This document shows, piece by piece, positions 1-6,678 of a stretch of DNA of 15,378 bases. Each line of letters opens with the position of its first letter. Positions within the stretch are counted from its first letter, which is position 1. The DNA lies in contig CALIZH010000210.1 in the NCBI GenBank assembly GCA_938028585.1, forward strand, positions 1 to 15,378, in the 5' to 3' direction. The position numbers and the translations under genes were made by a program. The notes beneath the pieces are model-generated. The model ran no database searches. It was not told the origin of the DNA and saw only the letters and a program-made list of their open reading frames with translations. The stretch is from an uncultured Actinomyces sp. GTDB taxonomy: Bacteria > Actinomycetota > Actinomycetes > Actinomycetales > Actinomycetaceae.

Positions 1-700
1 CCTGGGCGAGGCCCTCGACGACCGCGGTCTTACCGACGCCGGGCTCACCGATCAGAACCGGGTTGTTCTTCGTGCGGCGCGAGAGGATCTGCATGACGCG
101 CTGCATTTCAGTGCGGCGACCAATCACCGGATCGAGCTTGTTTTCGCGGGCAGCTTGGGTGAGGTTACGACCAAACTGTTCGAGAATCGCCGAGTTCGTC
201 TGACCTGAACCAGTGGAGGAAGCGCCAACACCGACGCTTTCGCGACCATCATCGCTATTGCGCTGGTAGCCGGAGAGAAGCTCGATGACGGTCTGGCGAA
301 CCTTGCCGAGGTCTGCGCCGAGCTTGATAAGAACCTGCGAGGCCACGCCTTCGCCTTCCTTGAGCAGACCAAGGAGAAGGTGCTCGGTGCCAATGTAGTT
401 GTGGCCGAGCTGCAGTGCCTCACGCAGGCTCAGCTCAAAAACGCGCTTGGCGCGAGGGGTGAAGGGAATGTGTCCTTCGACCGGCTTCTCGCCTTCACCG
501 ATAATGTCGATGACTGCTGCGCGAACCGCGTCCTTATTGATGTCAAGACTTTCCAAGGCCTTCGCGGCCACGCCTTCGCCCTCGGTAATCAGGCCGAGCA
601 GAAGGTGCTCGGTACCGATGTAGTTGTGATTGAGGCTGCGCGCTTCATCTTGCGCGAGGACGACGACCCGTCGGGCTCGGTCCGTAAAGCGTTCAAACAT
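1..700 (-). CDS. clpC: ATP-dependent Clp protease ATP-binding subunit ClpC (N-terminal part)
   Basis: AAA+ unfoldase that feeds substrates to the ClpP peptidase in the cytoplasm. The first 233 residues are present and the rest lies beyond the left edge. Residues 1-145 are the Clp N-terminal domain with its two internal repeats: NYIGTEHLLLGL occurs at about 26-37 and again at 101-112, which also gives two similar DNA stretches near 376 and 603. A Gly/Ser-rich linker (about 146-170) follows, then the start of the first AAA+ module with Walker A GEPGVGKT at 218-225. The ATG at 698-700 is preceded by GGGAG with a 5-nt spacer and starts the typical MFERFTDRAR. It is the last gene of the leftward set dtd-clpC. 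No clear ClgR operator or complete HspR (HAIR) operator was seen upstream; a TAGTGT at 761-766 (minus) is only a weak -10 candidate. Identity is near certain from family knowledge. Confidence 0.97.
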   Translation of the reverse strand, partial: MFERFTDRARRVVVLAQDEARSLNHNYIGTEHLLLGLITEGEGVAAKALESLDINKDAVRAAVIDIIGEGEKPVEGHIPFTPRAKRVFELSLREALQLGHNYIGTEHLLLGLLKEGEGVASQVLIKLGADLGKVRQTVIELLSGYQRNSDDGRESVGVGASSTGSGQTNSAILEQFGRNLTQAARENKLDPVIGRRTEMQRVMQILSRRTKNNPVLIGEPGVGKTAVVEGLAQ

Positions 701-795
701 CGTTTCTCCCTCTGTTCAGATCGCGGTCTCAAGCACGCGACCTGCTTTTCACTGAGTCCCACACTACGGGGTAGCGAGGCCGTGCGCGCGTTTGT

Positions 796-876
796 TCACC
801 AAGGGCAGATGCGATCGGTTGACTCGAGTTCCGCGAGCGCCCATTGACGAAACTCCGCGTCTTCCCAGATATGCAT
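796..876 (-). CDS. possible 26-codon small ORF between dtd and clpC
   Basis: ATG at 874-876, TGA at 796-798, 26 residues beginning MHIWEDAEFRQWALAELE and ending CPW. It is in the same frame as dtd and starts four sense codons after the dtd TAG stop, so it could be reached by reinitiation or stop-codon readthrough. Only a weak AGG precedes the ATG. The composition (three Trp, alternating acidic and hydrophobic residues) looks protein-like rather than random, but the length gives little statistical support. It could also be a remnant of a longer gene or chance. No family is recognised. Confidence 0.22.
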   Translation of the reverse strand: MHIWEDAEFRQWALAELESTDRICPW

Positions 877-888
877 CTGACCTATTCT

Positions 889-1320
889 CTAAACCTCAAT
901 AACCAGGGTGTAGGGGCCGTCATTTACTAGTTCCACGGACATCATTGCGCCGAAACGCCCGGTTTCGACGTGGATTCCGCGTCCGCGCAGCTCCTCAACA
1001 ACGGCATCGACCAAAGGCTCAGCGACGGGTCCCGGCGCTGCCTTCGACCACGAGGGACGCCGACCTTTACGCACATCCCCATAGAGCGTAAATTGCGAGA
1101 CCACCAGGACACTGGCTTCCTCTGCGCGATCCTGAATAGACGTCTCGTCCTCAAAGATCCGCAATTCTGCAATCTTTCGCGCAAGAGTTTTTGCCTGCTC
1201 GAGGGTGTCCTCGTGAGTGACACCGACAAGGACAAGAGCTCCCGGCCCCGGGCATTCGCCGATTACTTCACCATCAACCGATACCGAGGCGCGAGTGACG
1301 CGCTGCAAAATTCCACGCAT
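889..1320 (-). CDS. dtd: D-aminoacyl-tRNA deacylase
   Basis: Hydrolyses D-amino acids and mischarged glycine from tRNA in the cytoplasm, protecting translation from D-residues. The 143-residue length matches the bacterial DTD1 family. SQFTLYG at 75-81 and NDGPYT at 133-138 are the two active-site motifs; the Gly-Pro of the second is the cross-subunit cis-Pro element of the dimer. E. coli has Val where this protein has Tyr137 (NDGPVT), a minor change. The ATG at 1318-1320 has AAGGAG with a 7-nt spacer, and the TAG stop is at 889-891. Upstream, an imperfect 12-bp tandem repeat lies between this gene and ygfZ. It is transcribed leftward toward clpC. Identification is secure. Confidence 0.96.
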   Translation of the reverse strand: MRGILQRVTRASVSVDGEVIGECPGPGALVLVGVTHEDTLEQAKTLARKIAELRIFEDETSIQDRAEEASVLVVSQFTLYGDVRKGRRPSWSKAAPGPVAEPLVDAVVEELRGRGIHVETGRFGAMMSVELVNDGPYTLVIEV

Positions 1321-1350
1321 GAGGGTGCTCCTTGGCTCTTAAGTGTTGTA

Positions 1351-1410
1351 TCCGCTGGTCCGTCCGCTGGTCCGTCCGCCAGTTCGTCCGCAGGTTATTC
1401 CGCTGATAAG
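1351..1410. repeat. 12-bp minisatellite, five units
   Basis: Five consecutive 12-bp units start at 1351, 1363, 1375, 1387 and 1399: TCCGCTGGTCCG twice identical, then TCCGCCAGTTCG, TCCGCAGGTTAT and TCCGCTGATAAG. Every unit begins TCCG. A degenerate partial unit (TCTGTTACCG, 1411-1420) runs into the ygfZ stop, and another TCCGCC follows at 1421. The array fills most of the 94-bp gap between ygfZ and dtd. Units become more diverged toward ygfZ, which fits recent duplication at the dtd side. Confidence 0.85.
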
Positions 1411-1414
1411 TCTG

Positions 1415-2590
1415 TTACCGTCCGCCGATTGATTTGCCACCGAGTGCGGGAACATCGGGCCTGCGCAGATCTGGATTGTGCAATCCAGCGCCCGGTCGTT
1501 CCTTCGGCGACACCGAGGACTTCCCATCGATCGGGACAATAAGTTCTTGCGCTGCTGCAATTCCATCCAAGTCCAGAACGACATCGGGTGAGAGCGCGCG
1601 TGAAACCACAGCAAGAGCAATCGGCCCCATATCTGCATGACGAGCAACCGATGTCACCACGCCCACGCGGCGTCCACCCACTTCGATGAATTGTCCCGGA
1701 TTTGGAAGATCTCCCCTGGAACCATCCAATTGCAGGAAGACCAAGCGCCTTGCAGGACGCCCCAGGTTCAGGATTCGAGCAACAGCCTCTTGCCCTCGGT
1801 AGCACCCCTTATTCGTGTGAACCGCAGTACGCAGCCAGTCCAGTTCGGCTGGCATCGATCGCGCGTCCGTCTCATGTCCCAGACGTGGGCGCCACGCAGC
1901 AATCCGCGTCGCTTCCCATGCTGCAATTCCCGCTGCCCGACGCTTCGGCGCAGCTTCACTCCACTCGCGCCAGAATTCGCGGGCTTGGTCCCTGGGGACA
2001 AGGTGGATGTGGAAGGCAAGAGATTCACCCGGGTGTTTCCCCTGGTAATACGCCGCTCCCCCATCGACGACTCCCGGCCAAGGATCGTTCCATGTCAGCG
2101 CAACCTGATCGCACTGGGAAACTCCACTGTCCCCGATGCTTCCAAGCAACCACCAGCGCTGCGAAATCGTAATTTCAACACGAAGCGCAAAACGCATGGA
2201 GTTGAGCCAATCAGCCAACGCTTGGGCGTCAGAGGCCTCGGTGATGAGGTAGAGAATTTCGCCATCATCAATGGCTCCGCATGCGTGCTCGATATGCCCC
2301 TGGGGGTTCATGATCAGCAGTTCGCGTGATTCTCCGGGAGTCATTCCCGTCAAAACCTGGCTTGAAATCGATGTCAGCCAAGTCAGTCGATCAGGACCAG
2401 AGACTTCGACAACCGCAAGGTCAGGACGGTCGGTAATTGCTCGACCTGCCTCTAGGGCCCACTGTTCCCCAGAGGGATCGCCGTAGTGAGCAGTCACATC
2501 AAAAGCGACGTCACCTTCAACGTCTTCGAGGGCGACCGCGCCTGGAAGCGTCGCCAGAGGAGACTTCCACTGCGTTTCGCTCTGCGTCAC
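1415..2590 (-). CDS. ygfZ: folate-binding protein YgfZ (tRNA-modifying/Fe-S cluster maintenance)
   Basis: Member of the YgfZ/GcvT family of folate-binding proteins, which act in repair or synthesis of Fe-S clusters in enzymes such as the MiaB type. The 391-residue protein has an N-terminal GcvT-like folate-binding region (about 50-200) and the signature KGCYRGQE at 261-268, whose Cys is the conserved functional residue. A C-terminal barrel follows, with a Pro/Gly-rich tail after about residue 355. The start is GTG at 2588-2590, immediately after the TAA of the upstream nitrobindin-like gene (no gap), with AGGA about 10 nt upstream, so the two are very probably one transcript and translationally coupled. 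The TAA stop (1415-1417) lies at the edge of the 12-bp repeat array. Family assignment is firm; the precise client enzymes are not known from sequence. Confidence 0.93.
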   Translation of the reverse strand: MTQSETQWKSPLATLPGAVALEDVEGDVAFDVTAHYGDPSGEQWALEAGRAITDRPDLAVVEVSGPDRLTWLTSISSQVLTGMTPGESRELLIMNPQGHIEHACGAIDDGEILYLITEASDAQALADWLNSMRFALRVEITISQRWWLLGSIGDSGVSQCDQVALTWNDPWPGVVDGGAAYYQGKHPGESLAFHIHLVPRDQAREFWREWSEAAPKRRAAGIAAWEATRIAAWRPRLGHETDARSMPAELDWLRTAVHTNKGCYRGQEAVARILNLGRPARRLVFLQLDGSRGDLPNPGQFIEVGGRRVGVVTSVARHADMGPIALAVVSRALSPDVVLDLDGIAAAQELIVPIDGKSSVSPKERPGAGLHNPDLRRPDVPALGGKSIGGR

Positions 2591-3196
2591 TTACTCGCCA
2601 TCCTTCTGCTCAGTTTCCTCGATCTCATCGACGCGCATGAGTCGTCCAGAAAGCTCAACATGACTTTCATGGTCATCTCCCTGGCGCTCATTCGCCCAGA
2701 GCATTTCGCCCGCAACCAGGCCATACATACGCGAAAAACGTTCAAACTCTGCAACCTCTGGGTCACGAATCAGCAGATCAGTCTCCATCTGAATTCGCGG
2801 TCCCATTGAACGGCCAACCCAACGAGCGCTGTAACCATCACTTTGAGCACCCTGCGCGACCATTTCACGGGTTTCATACTGACCGGGTTCTGGCAGCACG
2901 CCGGAACCGGGAAGCAATGAGACGTACAAAGTTTCCTCGCGCATCAGTTCACCGACTTCCAGCACCGCAATACCGCGAGCCGCATCCCAAATCGGATCGA
3001 TACTTTCGCGGGCAGTTGCAGAGTAGATGCGCGTGACGAGCTTCATCTGCTTTCCGCAGATCGTGCCTTCTGCCTCTTCATAAATCGGCTGGTCATCGCC
3101 TTCGTCGACGCTGAGCATTCCCCAGCCCTTCCACGGGCCAAGCATCCAAGCCAAAGGAGCGATTTCTAGGGGCAGGTTTTCTGGAATGGAGAACAT
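2591..3196 (-). CDS. ferric nitrobindin-like protein (FABP/THAP4-like beta-barrel family)
   Basis: Small cytoplasmic beta-barrel protein of 201 residues. Nitrobindins bind ferric heme and isomerise peroxynitrite. The N-terminus LAWMLGPWKGWG (15-26) matches the family's conserved Leu-Gly-x-Trp-x-Gly-x-Gly segment, but the GxYP extension of heme-binding members is absent. Near the C-terminus, ELSGRLMR (181-188) lines up with the H-L-x-A-x-L-x-R segment that carries the axial heme His in the mycobacterial protein. Here that position is Glu181, so canonical heme ligation is unlikely. This matches the His-less actinobacterial branch of the family. The gene directly precedes ygfZ with no spacer. 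The start ATG at 3194-3196 lacks a well-placed ribosome-binding site (GGAG only 2 nt away) and is 6 nt after a TAGGCT -10 box, suggesting a leaderless transcript. Confidence 0.9.
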   Translation of the reverse strand: MFSIPENLPLEIAPLAWMLGPWKGWGMLSVDEGDDQPIYEEAEGTICGKQMKLVTRIYSATARESIDPIWDAARGIAVLEVGELMREETLYVSLLPGSGVLPEPGQYETREMVAQGAQSDGYSARWVGRSMGPRIQMETDLLIRDPEVAEFERFSRMYGLVAGEMLWANERQGDDHESHVELSGRLMRVDEIEETEQKDGE

Positions 3197-3202
3197 GACT
3201 CC

Positions 3203-3208
3203 AGCCTA
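3203..3208 (-). promoter_or_regulatory. -10 box, probable leaderless promoter of the nitrobindin-like gene
   Basis: TAGGCT on the minus strand, followed by exactly 6 nt and the ATG at 3194-3196, so transcription would start at or next to the start codon. The -35 region (around 3226-3231) shows no good TTGACA match. Confidence 0.5.
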
Positions 3209-3243
3209 AGCGGCTACACCCCCATCTGCGAGCTGAATGTGGA

Positions 3244-4416
3244 TTAAATTCCACCAATTCGGAACATGATGTACACCGGTAGCGAGGCCATGAGGAACTT
3301 GGCGCTTCCCCGTGCAATCGCACCAATCGTGGGCCGCGCCCACTCGGTATCGCCCATCAAACCATCCAAAACAATCACGACCAAAGCGACTGCAATTCCC
3401 GTAAAAATACCCAGAATTGCAACAGCGGTCGTCAGCCCCGAATAGGCCGCAAGCCCGGGCAGAACGATCGGACTGAGATCCGCGCTTTGACCCAGTTTCC
3501 ACACCGCTACCGAGGCGATCACTCCAGAAAGCAGAGCCGCACCCAGAGCGCCTAGGGATTGCGAACGGAAACTCGCTCCAATCTGGTCGCCCCACACGGT
3601 ACACGAAACAATGACGCAGGCGATGGGAACCGCAATCCTCCAGCCCTGCGAAGATGCAAGCGTCACCCACGAGGATCCCGAAACCACGACGAGCAGCGCA
3701 GTAAGCGAGCTCATTAACGAGGCCGTTGTTGAACGTGTCGCCCAAGAACCGTGACCGCTGGAAGAGTAATCGCGCGGCGTCGAGGCGGTGAAGACTTCCA
3801 CCGCGACAACCGCAACCGTCCCCAAGCCCATGACCGCACTGGCCGCCATCAAGTCAGCGCTGATCGTCACAACCAAGGCTGCAATACAGCCGGCGAGGCC
3901 GACGGTAACTTGGGCTGGAACCGTAACCTTCGTATTCGTCAGAGAGGGCCAGCCTGCGGCAAGCAAGCACGAGGCCAGCGCGACGACCAATGAGCAGGCC
4001 CATGATTCCCATGGAGTGAACCACAGGATGAAAGTTGCCAGCGAAAGAGCTGCAACAGTGAGTGCAGAGGTATGCAGCCCTCGACGTAGAGCGGGGTTAA
4101 TTGATTCACTCTCACTCATCGCATAGGGCACGCGCGTGGTGTCCGGAGCATGCCGAACTCCATGTCGGATGCGAATAATCCCCGTGTGAGTGCTCACATG
4201 CTCACGCGTGGGGTCATATTCCTTGGCTTCATGTGCGCTCGTCCGATGAGACGCATCTTGCTCATGTGAGTGACGACCCGTAGAAACCGGCTTCTCACCT
4301 GTACTTTGAGCGCTTTCCTGCGCTTGTGCTGCGGCGCGTTGCCGTTGGCGCTCGCGGCGCGAGGGCAGTTTCGCAGGGGAAGGCTCAAGATGCTCCATTC
4401 CTCTATGGTCCCACAT
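3244..4416 (-). CDS. unrecognised multi-pass membrane protein with polar N-terminal tail
   Basis: I do not recognise a family. The 390-residue product has a hydrophilic tail (1-112) rich in Arg, Gln, His and Glu, including RRERQRQR at 20-27 and many His between 49 and 89. About eight to nine hydrophobic segments follow, roughly at 116-134, 138-156, 166-187, 190-210, 232-256, 261-276, 288-306, 316-332 and 333-352, with a final hydrophobic stretch near 373-386. The tail is probably cytoplasmic. An alternative start is the ATG at 4396-4398 (384 residues); neither start has a well-spaced ribosome-binding site. The stop (TAA) leaves only 47 bp to the nitrobindin-like gene. It could be a transporter-like or polymer-related integral membrane protein; no catalytic motif is visible. 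The coding call is solid (long frame, clear TM pattern); the function is unknown. Confidence 0.85.
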   Translation of the reverse strand: MWDHRGMEHLEPSPAKLPSRRERQRQRAAAQAQESAQSTGEKPVSTGRHSHEQDASHRTSAHEAKEYDPTREHVSTHTGIIRIRHGVRHAPDTTRVPYAMSESESINPALRRGLHTSALTVAALSLATFILWFTPWESWACSLVVALASCLLAAGWPSLTNTKVTVPAQVTVGLAGCIAALVVTISADLMAASAVMGLGTVAVVAVEVFTASTPRDYSSSGHGSWATRSTTASLMSSLTALLVVVSGSSWVTLASSQGWRIAVPIACVIVSCTVWGDQIGASFRSQSLGALGAALLSGVIASVAVWKLGQSADLSPIVLPGLAAYSGLTTAVAILGIFTGIAVALVVIVLDGLMGDTEWARPTIGAIARGSAKFLMASLPVYIMFRIGGI

Positions 4417-4472
4417 GGCTGCTATTGAGGCCTCAGCGGCACGGAATGCGTCGACCAGTGCTGTGTTCTATG

Positions 4473-4574
4473 CTCGGTGGTGCGTACCGAGTTGTTAAGC
4501 CCCGGGCTCCAACCTCTGCCGCTACGAGCGGCCTTCGCGCCGACAGGCGCTTTCGGCTCGGTGCGCGCTTTTTT
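4473..4574 (+). ncRNA. structured RNA candidate with alternative helices and a U-tract
   Basis: In the 240-bp gap between purA and the membrane-protein gene, the plus strand can form a 12-bp helix, 4480-4491 with 4557-4568, all positions paired including two G-U. It is followed at once by six T (4569-4574), as in an intrinsic terminator. Inside it are two perfect hairpins: GCCGCT-ACG-AGCGGC (4518-4532) and GCGCC-GACA-GGCGC (4537-4550), giving a three-way junction. ACCGAG at 4486-4491 can instead pair with CTCGGT at 4473-4478 (7-nt loop). That copy repeats CTCGGT at 4557-4562, so the two pairings exclude each other. The two G-U pairs would be A-C mismatches on the minus strand, so strand sense is plus. 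No plus-strand gene lies downstream, and continued transcription would run antisense to purA. No clear promoter is seen. It could be a small RNA, an attenuator or an elaborate terminator. Confidence 0.5.
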
Positions 4575-4656
4575 ATTGCCCAAAATGCACCAACGCCGCA
4601 CCCCACACTGTGGGAGCGCGACGTCGACCTCGAAAAATCAACCGCTCAGCAGAGGG

Positions 4657-5943
4657 TTACTCCCCCAGCAACGGGAAACGGATAATGGTCGCCTCGCGGC
4701 CAGGGCCAACCCCAATCGAGGAAATTCGGCAGCCCACGAGCTCCTCAAGACGCAGGATGTACGCCTGCGCGGCCTCGGGAAGCTCATCGAAACTCCGGCA
4801 TCCGGTGATGTCCTCACTCCAGCCTGGAACCATTTCGTAAACGGGGACTGCGCGGGCGAAATCAACCTGATCCGGTGGCATTTCATCGACGACAATGCCG
4901 TCAAGCTCATATCCCACGCACACGGGAATTTCCTTGTATCCCGTCAGGACATCCAGTTTGGTCAGGCACAGGTCGGTCAAGCCATTCACGCGTGCTGCAT
5001 AGCGCACGACAACGGCATCAAACCAGCCGGTACGGCGCGGACGGCCGGTGGTCACACCGAACTCACCACCGCGGGTGCGCAAATCCTCGCCGACTTCATC
5101 ATCAAGCTCGGTCGGGAAGGGCCCCTCACCCACGCGAGTCGTGTAGGCCTTCGCCACACCAACGACGCAATCGATGCGAGTCGGGCCAACACCTGCACCC
5201 GCGAGCGCACCACCAGCGGTCGGGTTGGAGGAGGTGACGAAGGGGTAGGTTCCGTGGTCGATATCGAGCATGGTCGCCTGACCACCCTCGAAAAGAACGG
5301 TTTCGCCGCGGTCAAGTGCATCATTCACAACCAAGGAGACATCGCACATCATCGGCTCAATACGGTCTGCGAAAGACAGAAGATGATCGGTCACTTCGGC
5401 GGGGTCCAGGGTGGGCAGGCCCACGGCCTCGAAAATCGTGTTCTTGGGAGCCAAAGCTGCCTCAACCTTGGCGCGAAGGACCTCGGGGTGGAAAAGATCC
5501 TGAATGCGGATGCCAATGCGGTTCATCTTATCGGCATAGGTCGGGCCAATACCGCGACCTGTCGTGCCGATCTGATTGTTGCCGCGAGCACGCTCATTCG
5601 CCTGATCCATCAGGCGGTTATACGCAGGAATGATGTGTGCATTCGCTGAAATGAGCAGTCGTGAGCAGTCCACGCCGCGGCCTGAGATTTCGGCAAGTTC
5701 CTCGAAAAGAACATCGAGGTCGACGACGACACCATTGCCAATGATCGGGGTGACACCCTCGGAGAGAATTCCCGCGGGAAGTAGGTGAAGCGCATACTTT
5801 TCACCGTCAATAACAACCGTGTGACCTGCATTGTTACCGCCGTTGAACTTAACGACGTAATCGGTGTGTTGTCCCAGCTGGTCGGTAGCTTTTCCCTTGC
5901 CTTCGTCGCCCCATTGGGCGCCGAGAACGATGACGGCGGGCAT
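4657..5943 (-). CDS. purA: adenylosuccinate synthase
   Basis: Catalyses GTP-dependent ligation of IMP and aspartate to adenylosuccinate, the first committed step to AMP, in the cytoplasm. The 428 residues match the bacterial PurA length. The GTP-binding loop WGDEGKGK at 11-18 carries the catalytic Asp13, and NNAGHT carries the catalytic His41. The GTTGRGIGPTYADK and GVTTGRPRRTGW segments follow in the usual order. The start chosen is ATG at 5941-5943, giving the family-typical MPAVIVLGAQWGDEGKGK, with GGAG and a 5-nt spacer. An in-frame ATG 18 nt upstream (5959-5961) has less support. The gene stands alone, with 160 bp upstream and 240 bp downstream. Only a weak short stem (CCCACA/TGTGGG around 4602-4614) is a possible terminator. 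The plus-strand RNA at 4473-4574 could in principle be relevant to its 3' end. Confidence 0.98.
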   Translation of the reverse strand: MPAVIVLGAQWGDEGKGKATDQLGQHTDYVVKFNGGNNAGHTVVIDGEKYALHLLPAGILSEGVTPIIGNGVVVDLDVLFEELAEISGRGVDCSRLLISANAHIIPAYNRLMDQANERARGNNQIGTTGRGIGPTYADKMNRIGIRIQDLFHPEVLRAKVEAALAPKNTIFEAVGLPTLDPAEVTDHLLSFADRIEPMMCDVSLVVNDALDRGETVLFEGGQATMLDIDHGTYPFVTSSNPTAGGALAGAGVGPTRIDCVVGVAKAYTTRVGEGPFPTELDDEVGEDLRTRGGEFGVTTGRPRRTGWFDAVVVRYAARVNGLTDLCLTKLDVLTGYKEIPVCVGYELDGIVVDEMPPDQVDFARAVPVYEMVPGWSEDITGCRSFDELPEAAQAYILRLEELVGCRISSIGVGPGREATIIRFPLLGE

Positions 5944-5981
5944 GTTTTCTCCGTTTTTCAATGCATTGCGGGTATGAAGTT

Positions 5982-6002
5982 GTTGCGTGCGCAGGGCGCA
6001 AC
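5982..6002 (-). promoter_or_regulatory. hairpin in the purA leader
   Basis: GTTGCG and CGCAAC pair with a 9-nt loop. An alternative TGCGC-CCT-GCGCA hairpin uses the same bases, so the two exclude each other. With the -10 candidate at 6010-6015 this structure would sit at the very 5' end of the purA mRNA. No ligand-binding architecture is recognised; a stabilising 5' hairpin is the simplest reading. Confidence 0.35.
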
Positions 6003-6009
6003 GGATTCA

Positions 6010-6015
6010 AGTTTA
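6010..6015 (-). promoter_or_regulatory. candidate -10 box of purA
   Basis: TAAACT on the minus strand fits the actinobacterial TANNNT pattern. With a 17-nt spacer the -35 hexamer is CTCACC, a poor match. The start site would be near 6003, giving a leader of about 60 nt. Confidence 0.4.
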
Positions 6016-6103
6016 GCCGAGGATCGCGCGAGGTGAGAGGGACCTTCCGGGCGAGGCCGCTGAGTAGCGACCTTGATACATCCGTGCCCTTCTCAGTCGT
6101 TGC

Positions 6104-6601
6104 TTAGGCTGCAGCTGGGCTCTGGAGTAGCAGACCGACAACCCACAATGTCGCGGCACTCAAAGCAGCAATTAGTTCAATCGCAATGGTCCAACCAAAA
6201 GCCTTGAGGGCAACGACCGTGGCCTTCCAGGCCTTCTGAGTGTCCTGGTTACGCAGATATTCCACAATGAAGATGGCAGCGATCATGCCCAGAATCAGCC
6301 CCAGAGGCAGGCCGATAAACCAACCGACAAAACCGCCAATTCCTCCCCACACCAGGGTGGACTGGGGAATTCCTGCCTTGGTCATTCCTCGGGCTGGGAT
6401 GATGTATTTCAGGATTGTTCCCAGAATCAAGATGGCAGCGGAAATAGCAAAAATGATCCACGCGCTGCGCGTCCCGGTCATCCATGCCCACACCAAAATC
6501 GCGCCGCCAACGAAGGGAGAAGACGGCCACACTTGGACAACCGCACCGATCACGCCAAAGAGAATGACGGCTGCGATGACTAAGACTGCTGTAAGACTCA
6601 T
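6104..6601 (-). CDS. DUF456 domain membrane protein
   Basis: A 165-residue integral membrane protein of the DUF456 family, whose function is unknown. It shows the family's pattern of Gly-rich hydrophobic segments: about 4-25, 30-60 (possibly two helices), 83-115 with GGIGGFVGWFIGLPLGLILG, and 128-158. A short charged loop, RNQDTQKAWKA, lies near 117-127. The ATG at 6599-6601 has no Shine-Dalgarno match, but TATGAT lies exactly 6 nt upstream, suggesting a leaderless mRNA. It is divergent from the plus-strand gene at 6679 and sits 160 bp upstream of purA, probably as an independent transcript. Identification of the family is good; no role can be inferred from the neighbours. Confidence 0.85.
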   Translation of the reverse strand: MSLTAVLVIAAVILFGVIGAVVQVWPSSPFVGGAILVWAWMTGTRSAWIIFAISAAILILGTILKYIIPARGMTKAGIPQSTLVWGGIGGFVGWFIGLPLGLILGMIAAIFIVEYLRNQDTQKAWKATVVALKAFGWTIAIELIAALSAATLWVVGLLLQSPAAA

Positions 6602-6607
6602 GAACGG

Positions 6608-6613
6608 ATCATA
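6608..6613 (-). promoter_or_regulatory. -10 box, probable leaderless promoter of the DUF456 gene
   Basis: TATGAT on the minus strand is 5/6 to the sigma-70 consensus and is followed by 6 nt and the ATG. The -35 region is weak. Confidence 0.6.
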
Positions 6614-6619
6614 GCGTTT

Positions 6620-6647
6620 TTGAATTGAGAATCTTTCACGGCATGAT
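6620..6647 (+). promoter_or_regulatory. candidate promoter of the unrecognised gene at 6679
   Basis: TTGAAT (6620-6625), a 16-nt spacer and CATGAT (6642-6647). The start site would be near 6654, leaving a leader of about 25 nt that contains AAAGGAG. It is back-to-back with the DUF456 promoter. Confidence 0.4.
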
Positions 6648-6678
6648 TGACCCAGCGTCCCCAGTAAAGGAGTGAACG

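Noticed and set aside
376..633. Two similar DNA stretches about 227 bp apart that look like a direct repeat
   Set aside because: They encode the two NYIGTEHLLLGL repeats of the ClpC N-terminal domain, a normal family feature.
721..740. CTTGAG half-site upstream of clpC resembling an HspR (HAIR) operator
   Set aside because: Only one half is present, with no ACTCAAG at the required distance. No ClgR-type palindrome was found either.
380..847. 155-codon plus-strand frame over the start of clpC
   Set aside because: It lies opposite the well-supported Clp N-terminal domain, and its product looks like a mirror of that domain's codons.
4473..4574. Signal recognition particle RNA or another known RNA in the purA intergenic region
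   Set aside because: The conserved GGAAG and AGCAG internal-loop bases of small SRP RNA are absent, as are tRNA-like or T-box features. The element is left as unclassified.
4602..4614. CCCACA/TGTGGG as the purA terminator
   Set aside because: The near-palindrome leaves almost no loop, so the real stem is 4 bp, and the following T-run is short and distant.
4477..5649. 390-codon open frame on the plus strand antisense to purA
   Set aside because: It covers purA almost exactly, begins at a GTG without a ribosome-binding site, and its product has no recognisable domains. Long mirror frames are expected opposite genes with biased codons. The only interest is that it lies downstream of the plus-strand RNA.
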